From positions 11,291,501-11,355,500 of the forward strand of contig OY821745.1 of the NCBI GenBank assembly GCA_963682055.1: DNA of 64,000 nucleotides, read 5' to 3'. This DNA is from Primula veris (taxonomy: Eukaryota > Streptophyta > Magnoliopsida > Ericales > Primulaceae). A model generated the notes under the pieces. That model did not search any database and was not told where the DNA came from. It was given only the letters and a program-made list of their open reading frames with translations. This document shows positions 43,301 through 54,136 of the stretch, in pieces (within the stretch, counting starts at the first letter, position 1; every line of letters begins with the position of its first letter). Made by a program: the position numbers and the translations under genes.

Positions 43301-46213
43301 AAGCATATTGATTCTATGATGTAAAGCGTAAACCAGTATAAAGAAACAAGTACAAAATAAATGTAAATCAATCAATTCCTCAATTACACTGAGAATTAAA
43401 TTTCCTTACTAATGCAGCAAATTATGCATCCTACATTATCACAAACATGCCAGATTATTGGAACTATAAATGAAATACTGATGTGCCTCTATATTAATGA
43501 ATTTGGTTGTACCATGTTAGTGTAAATATTGTGTACAATTTTCACATTATATTAGCATAATTTGTTAAAAATGTCAATTCGTGTTACCTAATTGGTACAC
43601 AATAAATACTTCATCATAACTCTAAAGGTACACAGGACAGGTCTACCTCGTAAATACACAGTCCAAAGCCTTAAGGACATGAATTTGTTCAATGACCTTT
43701 ACAAAAGTGTCGCGCTTTACCACAAGTACCGAGTAAAACAAACGTGTGATGAAAAAAAAAATTATACACGTCCAAGGTTAGCTCCATCAGATTTGGTAAT
43801 AAAATTTCCTAGAATAAAAGTTTATACTAAAAGATAGTTATCGTCTTTACACAATTAAAGTTTGTCAGAAGCTAAGTTAGTAAGTTCAAAATAACGGAAA
43901 ATCTATCAACTGCTATATAATGAGAAAAATAATCTCTATAAATCATGGACAATCAGATTCCGTTACGTGTTTGTGAAGAAAGCTATTAATTCAGGTTCAA
44001 CGTGTCAATTTCATAAGACATAATGTCATTACTATAATAGTCTATAGTACATATTAATTGAGTTTAATCTTACAATTTAATCCATGAACTTCGTAGCATC
44101 AAATTAAGCCACTAGTAGCTAACAATCAGTAGACAGAAACTACCAAATTGATAGGAATCACGATTACTAGTTTAATACAAAAAAATCGTCTAATACCTGT
44201 GAACAAAAAAAAACTAACAAATTGATAGTAATCACAATTACTAGCATAAACACAAAAAATCTTGTAATACCTGTGAACGAAGGGTGGACTGCATTCATGA
44301 TGGAGATACGACAAACCCTCAGCAGCTCCTATCGCAATTTTTAATCTCGTTATCCAATCTAAGGACCGTAAACTATCGTCCGACGATTCGGTTTTTCTAT
44401 ACAACGAATTTGACAAATCTCCATTAGGTATATATTTATACACAAGAAACTTTTCGTTCTCGTTGTCAAGACAATGTCCCAGTAAGGGAACTAATCTTGC
44501 ATGAGAAACCTTACTGAAAAAATCTAACTCTAGCTTATAGGTGTCCTTTTTCACCTTGGCTAAATCGATTTTCTTAACAACCACTTGTACGCCACCTTCT
44601 AAAATTCCCTTAAACAGATCACCCGAATGGCCGTTTTTTATTAAATTAACATCATTAAAATTATCCGTCGCCAGGAGAATCTGCTGAATATTAAACGCTT
44701 CTCCGAGACTAGATAGGTCTAAAGAAGGACCTCCAGGTGGCGTGCTTCCAGCTGCTGGAACCGGACTCGCAACAATCCCTCTCTGATTCGTAGCGCCTTT
44801 CTTACGTTTACAGAGGACTATACATATCACCAGAGAGACTAAAAGCATAAGAAATACGACACCACCCACAACTCCTCCCACTATAATCCATTTCTTATGG
44901 CTGTTTTTAGCACCTTTTGTACCATCCTTTGTAGTATTTGGGAGCCCAAAGTTATCAAAAACAAGTCCCCTCAAGGAATAAAATGCAGAACAATCCGAAC
45001 TACTTCTCTGACTAGACGAATCTCGAAGACAATTACTATCTAGAAACGAATTGTTACGAGCATAATCTGGTATATCACCCTCAAAATAGTTACCTGAAAT
45101 GTTGACAAAACTGAACCTCGCTAATACAGACGTAAGACCTCCATACAAGAGGTTACTCGATATATTCAAGACCGCAGTAGTAACATTCCCACTTGAGGTA
45201 AAGTTTGGCAGCTTACCAGAGAAATTGTTATCTGATATATCGAGAAAAAGCAAATCCGGTAAAGACCAGACTGCGTTTGGGATATCACCAGTGAAATAAT
45301 TGTCATTTAATTCTATAAATTGCAGCCGAGTCAACACAGGAAACAAATCACTCGGCAATGACCCAGATAGAGAATTTCCCCCAAGAACGATTTTCTGCAA
45401 ACTTCTTAACCCTCTGAGATCATTCGGAATCTGCCCAGATAAAGAATTTGAGCTAAGATCAAGGTCAACCAAATTAGCTAAGTCACCAAGCTGAGCTGGT
45501 ATCGACGAGGACAAGCTGTTACCCGAAAGATTCAATCTTTCAAGTTTTGTTAAAGTTTCAACAGTCGGAGGAATTGTCCCGGACAAATTATTTCCTGATA
45601 AATCGAGCCAAGTTAAGTTCTTTAACTCTACAAACGTCGAAGGTATTCCTCCGGTGAGAGAGTTTCGCGCGAGATCAAGGTTCGAGACACTCGAAAGCTG
45701 GCCTAAACTAGAAGGGACGCCACCAGACAAACCATTATCGGATAGATACAAATCAACAAGGCTGGATAATTTCCCAAGACTAACCGGAATACTACCATTC
45801 ACCGAACAAAAACGAAGATCAAGAACTCGAAGAAACACAAACTTCTCCCCGAACCAATCAGGGATTGGTCCAGGGAGATAAAACCAAGACGCATTAAACG
45901 AGGTCAAAAATGCAAACTTACCCAATGCATTAACCGAAAACTCAGGTTTTTTCGACCCAATTCTAGTCCTACGAAAACCCGAGATATTAATCTCAGTAAC
46001 ATGACCGTTAACGCATTCAACACCTGTCCAGAACAAACAAGGGTCGGGCTTAATCGGCCAGTCTCTGCTACGTATACCTAAACTGGATCGAAGCTCGATT
46101 AGGGCAAATCTTTGTCCTATATCAGTCAAATTTTGTGCTTGTTGTGCTATAGAATGAGAAAATAACAAAAGGGTCCCCAGAATTGCTACTAACAAGACTG
46201 TTTGATCCACCAT
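40368..46213 (-). CDS. LRR receptor-like kinase (probable pseudokinase), At2g16250-like
   Basis: Four coding exons, - strand: 46213-44271, 42589-42461, 41848-41826 (23-nt microexon), 40987-40368; 2715 bp, 904 aa, all GT-AG and in phase. Domains: signal peptide 1-23; LRR N-cap with WPIKPDPC-FWTGVEC (about 52-67); about nine LRRs to residue 385; membrane segment 442-468; kinase-like domain from about 518. Ser/Arg-rich C-tail with SRGSWNAA-FGSWRQSSSDV, very close to Arabidopsis At2g16250 as I recall it. The lysine in VVVKK (547) is kept and H-R-D is kept (647-649), but the loop reads HRDVQASS (Lys to Gln, Asn to Ser), and the DFG position reads G-S-L, so phosphotransfer is unlikely. Introns are 0.6 to 1.7 kb. 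A receptor at the plasma membrane; ligand unknown. Confidence 0.93.
44137..44284. repeat. 74-bp tandem duplication across the exon 1 donor of the receptor gene
   Basis: Sequence around the splice donor (TAATACCTGTGAAC on the + strand) and about 60 bp of intron occur twice with period 74, at 44137 and 44211, with several differences. The inner copy sits inside intron 1 and carries a second donor-like site. In the duplicate only a few coding bases are kept, so splicing at 44271 remains the natural choice. Confidence 0.8.
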
Positions 46214-46500
46214 AACTAAAATGTTACATACATATCAACATATTCTTGATAAAAGTATTAAATATTTGATTTTTATTAGCTGAGCTTACCTTGGATTTGA
46301 ATTGTGGTAGAAATAGTTGGGTTTTTAATTTTATTTTTTGTAATCAGTTGGGTTTGGGGGATTAGGAAAGTTGGTGAGAATGTATATGTATATATGTATA
46401 GGTTTGTTATATATAGAGAGAGAAAGTATATTGGAGACTGGTCAAGAAGGCAAATATCTCTCTCTCTCTCTCTCTCTTTTTCTCTCTCAACACAGTTGCA
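46214..46500 (-). promoter_or_regulatory. 5' UTR of the receptor gene with a possible leader intron and CT tract
   Basis: On the - strand a donor CCAAG|GTAAGC (46290/46289) and an acceptor TTTTAG (46216) just before the ATG would give a 74-nt leader intron. Upstream is a GA/CT microsatellite at about 46456-46490 and a TATATATAG-rich stretch near 46407. CT/GA tracts are common in plant leaders. The exact start is not determined. Confidence 0.5.
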
Positions 46501-48286
46501 GCTAAACGACTTATTGCTCTGTCAAAAAGGTTTTAAAAACAGACAAAAGGGTTTATTTGTTATAAAAGTCTACTAGTATATGTATGTTGTATGTATATAT
46601 ATATAGTTGAGTATATACACTAATTAACTATTTTATATCGGTTACTTACACCTTTACATACTAATGAGTACTATCATTGTAGTCAAAGAAGATTATTCAA
46701 ACTTGTATGTATAGTTGAGTAAATTAACTACTAATTATATAGGCTTTGTTTACACCTTTGCACACCAATGACTAGTTGAGTACCATCATATATATAGTGG
46801 GTAAAAGAGTATTGTTCAACTTCAAAGTGGTCAAAACTCAAAATTAGGGGTGTGATCGTGTTAGAACCTGATTCGAATCTATTTACTCCGGTCCTGACTC
46901 AATAAGTATTATAGACTATTTTTTCTTATTTCAGAGTCTTAACAGTTCGGATATCCGATAGTTTGCGTACTCGGCGATGAGATAATTCGGATAATTTTTT
47001 GTTTAAAATCAATAACCTACAAGTTTTTAATAACAAACTATAATTTGCATGATAAAAAAAAAAAAAAACACTAAAAAGTGGTATAATAAAAAAAAACGAC
47101 CAATATGAAAATCACTCAAAAGGATGTACACGGAAGTTTAAAATTAAGAAATTAACTTATAACATGTATAGAAACTGAAATTACAATTTAAGAATAGGAT
47201 TACAGTTTAAACAAGTAGCATGAATATCATCTGCCACAATATACAAGGATAGGTTAAAAATAAGAACATAAGTTAGGATTTTAATACTCCTAGTTAACAT
47301 TTAATATATAGAATTAGAAATATAAATATGTATTTGATATAAAATAATAATAATAATACTTCGGATATCGACGGGTATCCGTACAATATTAATAATCAAA
47401 CCTGAGCCCAGTCGTGAAAGTGTCCTAACTCTTGGGTCAGAGTTGGGTGGGGATTGCTTGACTTTTGGGTCAGGATTAATTCATGGTGTACATCGGGTCG
47501 AGTTTCAGGAATTCTTCACACCGCTAGTCAAAACCATAATATGCACATAAGAATACATCCCAAGTTAAAAAGATTTCTTAACCATACGTACTATAAATTT
47601 GGAATATGATAAAAATGGTCTTCTATAAATTTCAATTAGCTGTAGTTATGAAATTTATTTTTATTTTTTTCTAGAGAGCTTTCCTTTGAGTTTATATATG
47701 TTTTAAGATAAAATATTTGTGTTTTTCCTTGTAGCTTTAACTTTTTTTCCCTTTTCTCTTTTTCAAATAGAAATCAAGTTTGTATTTCATAAATATTAGG
47801 GGAATTAAAATTCTCACCACCTGCTTAAATATTGGAAAAATACTTGATCAAGATATTACACATTAGTCCTGGTGTGTGGTTACTGGTTAGATTAATACCA
47901 TATTTGGACCATTATTAAAACTTCAGTTTTCTTTCATCCCAAATCAACAAATTATACCGTGATTTCTTTCCATATTTGAAAATATTTAATCATGATTTTT
48001 TTATTTAATAGAGTTTTTTTTAATCTTTTAATACTAAAATATAGAGAACTAAGTCAAATATGGAGAGTAATTACACTCCAAACCTAAAAGAGCATATGTC
48101 TGGGATATTATGAGGAAAAGTTAGGCAAAAAAGAAATGTTCAATTAGCTTACCTACAGTACCTCAAATTTGATAGTTATTTTCACTTTAAGAATAAGGAA
48201 ACAAGTTATTTGCTCAAATATTTTTTAGAGGCAATTGCCAAATAGTTCAATCGACCCCACTATTAATATATTACCAAAAACGATAC
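46501..48286. other. AT-rich intergenic DNA
   Basis: About 1.8 kb. Around 46846-47530 lie TTCGGATATC-, GGGTATCCG- and CGGGTC-type words in both orientations, and the stretch begins TTAGGGGTGTGATCG and ends near CACACCGCTAG, which resembles a degraded hAT-type non-autonomous element. No gene. Confidence 0.4.
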
Positions 48287-48294
48287 ATTCAAAC

Positions 48295-49373
48295 CGGGGC
48301 GGATCCAGTATTTTATATTTGGGGGTACAATTTTTATAATAATAACGATGACTAGTGTCGAAAAATTTATAAGTTCATGTGAAACTAAAATCATGTGTTA
48401 TAATATTTGAATAAGTAAGTTCGAATAAACTCTTTAAAATCAATATATATATATATATGCATATAATATTTGTATAAAAAATTATAAGAATCGATTTGGT
48501 TTGATTTAAATTGAAAACAAAACTAATGTACTTTGTTTACATAGCTGGTTTCTCAAAAAAACAAACCAATTAATAATTCATTCGACGTTTGTTGTTCGGT
48601 TTGTCCAGTTTGATCGATTTGCTTACAAACAAAATAGACAGAACGAACATTAAATATTATAAGAGTACAATAAAAACCGTCACGATATAATAGAAAGTAA
48701 AAAAATAAAACAAACTATAAAATTTTATCAAACTCTATAATAAACAGATTAATTTGTTTAGAAAAAACCTTCAATGCCTTCAAGCCATCTTATCAAATGA
48801 ATAAACGTTAATTATAAACAGTGCAGTTCACGATTCAAGTACATTTAAGTTATATCTGAGTTATAAGTATGTTTTGGGTTACATCATCATATTCACTTTC
48901 AATAAACAAATTAATTTGTTCTGAAAAAACTTTCAATGCGTTTGAGACTAGATGTATTTATTCCCTTGTACAAAAATTCTTGATTAGAATACGAGTATTG
49001 TTGTAACCTTGTAGAAAATAAAACCGTCTTACCAAATGATCTCTCAGTTATAAGTATGTTTTGGGTTACATGATCATATTCACTTTCAATAAACAAATTA
49101 ATTTGTTCTGAAAAAACTTTCAATGCGTTTGAGACTAGATGTATTTATTCCCTTGTATAAAAATTATTGATTAGAATACGAGTATTGTTGTAACATTGTA
49201 GAAAATAAAACCATCTTACCAAATAAATAAAAGTTAATTATAAATATAGTATATGTATAAAAAATGAGAAATATTATTGATTAATATAAATTTAGGGAAT
49301 TTTTGTAATTACATTTGATGAAAATTTTGGGGGACATAGGACCCCCCATGCCCCTACCTGCATCCGCACCTGC
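48295..49373. mobile_element. hAT-like non-autonomous element, about 1.08 kb
   Basis: Left end CGGGGCGGATCCAGTA and right end TACCTGCATCCGCACCTG are inverted copies with mismatches; flanks ATTCAAAC (48287-48294) and ATCCAAAC (49374-49381) form an 8-bp duplication with one change. Subterminal GGGGG tracts occur at both ends. The body is AT-rich, non-coding and contains a 187-bp tandem duplication. Confidence 0.75.
48885..49255. repeat. 187-bp tandem duplication inside the hAT-like element
   Basis: AATAAACAAATTAATTTGTT at 48901 recurs at 49088, and the next 150 bp follow with only a few changes. A third, more decayed copy begins near 48740. Confidence 0.88.
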
Positions 49374-49381
49374 ATCCAAAC

Positions 49382-49479
49382 ATTCCTTTACAAAAATTAT
49401 AATTACCTAACAAATCCTTCCAACCCCCACCCTAACTCACACCACTTCCGCCTATAGTCACCACCATCATCAACCCCCT
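49382..49479. other. Pyrimidine-rich spacer
   Basis: Short CA/CC-rich stretch before the GC-rich repeat. Nothing recognised. Confidence 0.3.
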
Positions 49480-49765
49480 ATCAGTGGAGATCCGACAATC
49501 TTATCGCAGCTCCGACGAGGCTCCAAATAGTTAACTGGAGCTTCAGCGAGGCTCCGAACCGCTGTCCACAATTCGGACGGGGTGTTTGGTAATATCCTAA
49601 AGTTGATCGGAGCTTCGACAGGTAGTCAAGAGCTTTGGCGGGCAGCCGAGAGCTTCAGCAAGGCTCCAACGAGGCTGCAGTCCGGAGCAGTGATCGTCTG
49701 TAAAGCTTCATGAGTCTGTCTGGAGCTCCAGCGAGGCTTGGAAGAGCTGCCCACAGCTCCGATGG
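49480..49765. repeat. GC-rich degenerate repeat (GCTCCGACGAGGCTCC family)
   Basis: Diverged repeats of the form GGAGCTTCAGCGAGGCTCC, GAGCTCCAGCGAGGC and CTCCAACGAGGCTGC. Spaced irregularly at about 15-40 bp. Its GC content stands out from the surroundings. Could be an eroded minisatellite or an old coding repeat; frames contain stops. Confidence 0.6.
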
Positions 49766-50260
49766 GCAACATGGAGTATTGCATCATATCCCGACTAATC
49801 CAAAAAGTGAAAAAAAGAGTGAATGTAATATATTGTACTCGAGTTTGCCGTAGATTTGGCAAAGCATAAAAACACCACAATCGCGAGATAGCTTGAAAAT
49901 GTTTAAATCTATACATACTATAGTATGCACTATGTTATGCACTTCATAGGGTGCATACAAGTTGTTATGCACTTCAGAGAATGTATCATTCTTTCCAATT
50001 ACATGCCGACTTTGTTGGTATGTAACTGCATCAAATGTTATGCAGTTGAATACCATTTGATATCATGCTGTTATTTTATTTAACTTCTTTTGTTGAATAG
50101 TTTGCGTACACTTCAAATTTCTCAAAAATTTACACTGTAAATCACATCATCAAACAATAAAATCAAAATTATTTTTTCGTTGATGAAATTCATGTAAGTA
50201 CTAGTAATAAACCCCGAAAAGAAAAACATTCAAATTTTAATATCAATCGACTATAATAAA
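49766..50260. other. AT-rich intergenic DNA
   Basis: No gene. Contains GTTATGCACTT repeated near 49930-49975 and a run of TATGCA words. Nothing else recognised. Confidence 0.4.
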
Positions 50261-50528
50261 GAGCTTGGATTTTTATACTATATTTTTTCTGAAAAAACGC
50301 ACAAACTGTAGAAAAAATCTACGGTTTGTAGTGATTCTATGCAAACCGTAGATTTAATCTACGGTTTACAGTGATTCACTGTAAACCGTAGATTAAACCT
50401 ACGGTTTGCATCAAATGACTGTAAACCGTAGATTAAATCTACGGTTTGCACATAATCACTGCAAACCGTATATTTTTTCTACGGTTTGTGCTTTTTTTAG
50501 AAAAAATGTAGTATAAAAATCCAACCTC
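50261..50528. mobile_element. 268-bp MITE made of MULE copy 2-type ends
   Basis: Both ends have GAG-N-TTGG-ATTTTTATACTA in inverted orientation, and between them are only palindrome units (five in a row: half-sites AAACCGTAGATT and variants, with CAGTGATTCACTG-like spacers). It is essentially the left and right ends of copy 2 joined with no interior. Flanks TATAATAAA and AATATTAAA agree at 7 of 9 positions, which fits a decayed 9-bp MULE target duplication but is weak in AT-rich DNA. Confidence 0.88.
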
Positions 50529-50911
50529 AATATTAAACCCAAAATCAATTTACACAAACCCTAATTCGACTAAAAGAGAGAAACGAAGACAGAATCCTGA
50601 TTTTGTGTGTGTACGTTATGTTAATAAAATACTATTTGACTATGAGTTTTTGGTAATTAGGTTTTGTGAATTTTACCAATAAGAAATTAAAGCAATATTT
50701 TATGTATGCTCTTTTCTCTCTCTATTACATTATGAAGTCTAAGTACATGTGAACCTTAAAAATAATGATATAAATATTTGTAGAAAATAAATAATTTAAT
50801 TAAAAAGAGAAGTGTGATATGGAAATGAAAATTTTGTACCTAAGTTAAAATGGAAACTTACAATTGAAAATTTAAGATTTTCATCTCAAATATAATTTGA
50901 ATATAAAAAAG

Positions 50912-50994
50912 GACGGTAGGAAAGATGGTGCAGGGCGGTCCAAGCCCAAGTCGACGGTAGGAAAGATGATGCAGGGGCGGTCCAGGCCCAAGTC
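50912..50994. repeat. 41-bp direct duplication, GC-rich
   Basis: GACGGTAGGAAAGATG at 50912 and 50953, each followed by GCAGGG-CGGTCCA-GCCCAAGTC with small changes. Followed by a long T run (51010-51040). May belong to the end of an unidentified element. Confidence 0.75.
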
Positions 50995-51089
50995 CTGGGG
51001 CAAAAACTGTGTTGGGGCAATTTTTTTTTTTTTTTTTTGTAATGGGCTGGGAAAAAAAACTAGACTGGGTCTTGGACAACCACATTAGG

Positions 51090-53231
51090 GTAAGTATGCA
51101 TGTCCACTTAAATCGAATGAATTTCCGGAATTATAAATTGGAATGTATGAAATAATTGATATATATTTATGTTGAAGTTCACGGCAAACAACGATGAGGA
51201 CATATATCTGTAAAAAGTTGTTTAGTGTTGGAAGATTGAAATATAATATACCTTTTTCACACAACTAGCTTTCTGGATACAAAAATAACAACTGCTCAAC
51301 TAGACACTTGGTTTTTATCTTCCTGATATGTACTATATATACCAATAATATACCATTTAGTAATGACGCAAACATAATTTATACAAGCCTAGTAGGCTAT
51401 GAAATTATTGACAGAAAGCAATTATGCATGCATTGCAAATTTAAATAATATCATTTAGTGGACTGTATAGTGTACAGTAAAATATTTATCTAATTAAGGA
51501 ATAGTATTAAATTTTTTTGCTTGTAATACTCTACTTTACGATTGCATAACTTTGTTACTAGAAAAATAGTGGTAATCAAACCATTTAACCACCTCTGTAC
51601 ACATATATATACTCCCTATTATTGGAGTATTTTGCATTATTTTTACATCTGTCCATATTATTGGTGTCATTCTTTGCTTATCGATTTGTCCTTAGATCGA
51701 AACAGACCTGTATCTTTTCCTTTTTCATGTCACAATTAATAAGCTAATACTAATAGAGTTACGTTTCATGGTGATCGAGTGAGTGTGAAATTTTGGAATA
51801 TGAATTGACGAATTATTAGATAGCAGTAAATTTTGTATTTAATACATGAGCTGTTAGACATTAATGTTGGAAACTGTTTTAGTTTGAATTCTTGAATGAC
51901 TCAGAAAAAACCAAGATTTGATTGTTTGTATTGTTTTTGCTTTTGTTCAATGATATATATATATAACCCTGATTGTTTGTAAGGTTCAACGTATGTTAGC
52001 AAGTGACACTTCCGTGTCAGAATATATATATACTCTCTCATTCTCAAAATAAAATAAGTGTTCTATTTGGAAAACCATATCATGAATTTGAAACAATTTC
52101 GATTAAAACTCAATAAAAAATCATTAAAAAGTTAAAATTTTTAAACAAAAACTATTTTTTATTAAAAATGTGAGGTTTAAAGTATAATTTTGATGTTTTT
52201 AAACTAACAAAATAAGATATTTCAAAAAATAAAAAAGATAAAATAGACATTCATTTTAAAACGTCCCAAAAAGAATAGTAAGAGACTTATTTCCAGACGA
52301 AGTGAATACAAGTGAATACATGTTACATAGTTTAAGTTCAAAAAGAAAAGACAGTATATAGTTAAATTCTGATTTTGCTAATTTTTGTAGTACTATTTAT
52401 TTGATTTTTTTAATGTTGCAACTGGTACTGACATTTGACAGAATGTTCAGGAACGGAGAAGTGCATGCATTTAAGGCCATGCTGTGGCTGTACCGGTTAA
52501 AATATGAACCAGACTGGTTTTGAACCAACGGTACATTTCGCTTTAGTTTACTTTGTTTAAACTTTTAAAATTTAAATGAGTTAAACAAGCGAACACCTTA
52601 AATTATTATACACATCTCCCTTTGAAAAAAAAGTTTTCCCCTTCCGTTTTGATCTCAAATCACTTATTTTCTCTTCCTCGTATTCACCGGATCACCTTGC
52701 TACCGTTAACGAGAGTAATTCTTCCTTCTCACTTATTGTTTTTTAATTAAAATTTGCAAATTCGGGCAAAATATAGGAGTTGAGTGATTTTGGGCAAATT
52801 GATTGATTTGGACGAGTTGCTTGGTTTGAACTAATTGTTTACTTGCCATGGATTTAGTTTTTTTTTTTTTGATTTGTTTAAATTAGGAAAAATTAGTTGA
52901 TTTTGCTTAATTATCTCAATTTGGGGTTTCTTTTTCATGGTTATAATTTGTATATATTGAGTAGCATATATGGTTGGGTTTATTATTATAGCATGTTTAA
53001 TTTATTTAAATAATTAGGTTAAGTTGGTTGAATTCAATAAATTATCTAAAATGTTTTCTTTTTTCTTTTTTAATATAGTACACTATATTGTTGAATTTTG
53101 TTTGGTTTATTAGTACATGTTTGATTTATTATTATTATTATTACCACATGTATGATGTACTTTGTATACATTTTTTTGTTCATTAAATTTGCATATGGGT
53201 GACTATTATAATTGTGTCTATATAGGTTGTC
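51090..53231. other. AT-rich intergenic DNA
   Basis: No coding or element ends recognised. Position 52280-52320 has a short direct repeat AAGTGAATAC. Some of 52630-53230 may be the leader of the broken PMD gene that follows. Confidence 0.4.
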
Positions 53232-53800
53232 ATGACTGACCTAAATATAGAACCGAGTCCTATTTATGATTAGGTTTTTTACAAGCAAGCTAATAATCGG
53301 TTCATAGTGATTTGGAACTCAATGAGGAGTACTAGCTGGTTTTAACTTAATTATAACCACAATTATGCCAGTGTCCTAAATATAGAGTTCTTTACGGTTG
53401 ACGGGTTAATTTCAGCTCTACATGGATGATATCATGAGATCCATACATATCATTTTTCAGCTTGAAAGCTTACGGTTACTCTATAGGATGTAAAGAATGT
53501 TTGGTTTAAAGGTAGACGGACCAACTGTTATCCATTATGAGGTCGATAAGAATAGACAGTTTAGGTTGACTTTGGTTGATAGGCCATGACCGCTATAGAG
53601 CCATGGCCGCAAGATGCTGACATGTATGTATAATCAGTTTCACTGGCATATATGATTACCAATTTTTCGTGTTTATCATTCAATGCGAATGAGCCGACTG
53701 TGGTGCGCCATGCTAGAGTTGACATTCTACTTTTGCTCGCATCATAAATTTTCTCAGATAAAAAAGATGGACATATAAGATGGCGTCGTCAATCCCCACC
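53232..53800 (+). pseudogene. Degenerate PMD (PP7L-like) gene, a second lineage
   Basis: Starting at ATG 53232 the translation, with shifts and stops, keeps the PMD order: MTDLNIEPSPIYD-stop-VFYKQ (family: P-x-D-x-S-V-L-x-x-Q), LISALH around 53410, HTYHF near 53445, KLTVTL-stop-DVK around 53470, FGLKVDGPTVI around 53500, and RHARVDILLLLAS-stop-IFSDKK near 53705-53765, matching the family motif A-R-x-x-I-L-x-L-x-G-x-x-x-F-S-D-K. It differs from the MULE-borne PMD by its N-terminus. No intron or transposase is visible nearby. Likely a dead host-type or transposon-borne PMD gene. Confidence 0.65.
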
Positions 53801-53944
53801 CAGGGTGGCGGCGGCTAGGGTTTGTGAGGATTTTTGGATTATAGGGTCGTTGTTTACAAGGCGTTATACTAGTTTCATATCATTCAAAAATGATTTGTTT
53901 AGTTCTTATAACTTACATCTCAAATAGTTCTTTTATCAAAAAAA

Positions 53945-54136
53945 CACTACAAAATAATGTTGATTTAATAAGAGTCAAAATCTGTCACAAGTCTGTCGTT
54001 TATTCAAAAAGTTATCACAAATCTGTCACAAATTGACTAAACTGTCACAAGACCGTCACAAAAACCGTAGCTAATAAGCTCGTAACAAAAAATACCGTCA
54101 CTAATTCCGTAGTTATTTGAGTATTTTTTTATAGTG
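53945..54136. mobile_element. CACTA-type MITE, 192 bp
   Basis: Begins CACTACAAAA and ends TTTTATAGTG, the CACTA terminal form in inverted orientation. The inside repeats TGTCACAA and CCGTCAC words in direct orientation (ACTGTCACAAG, CTGTCACAA), as in CACTA subterminal repeats. The 3-bp target duplication is not clear (AAA against GAA). Confidence 0.65.
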
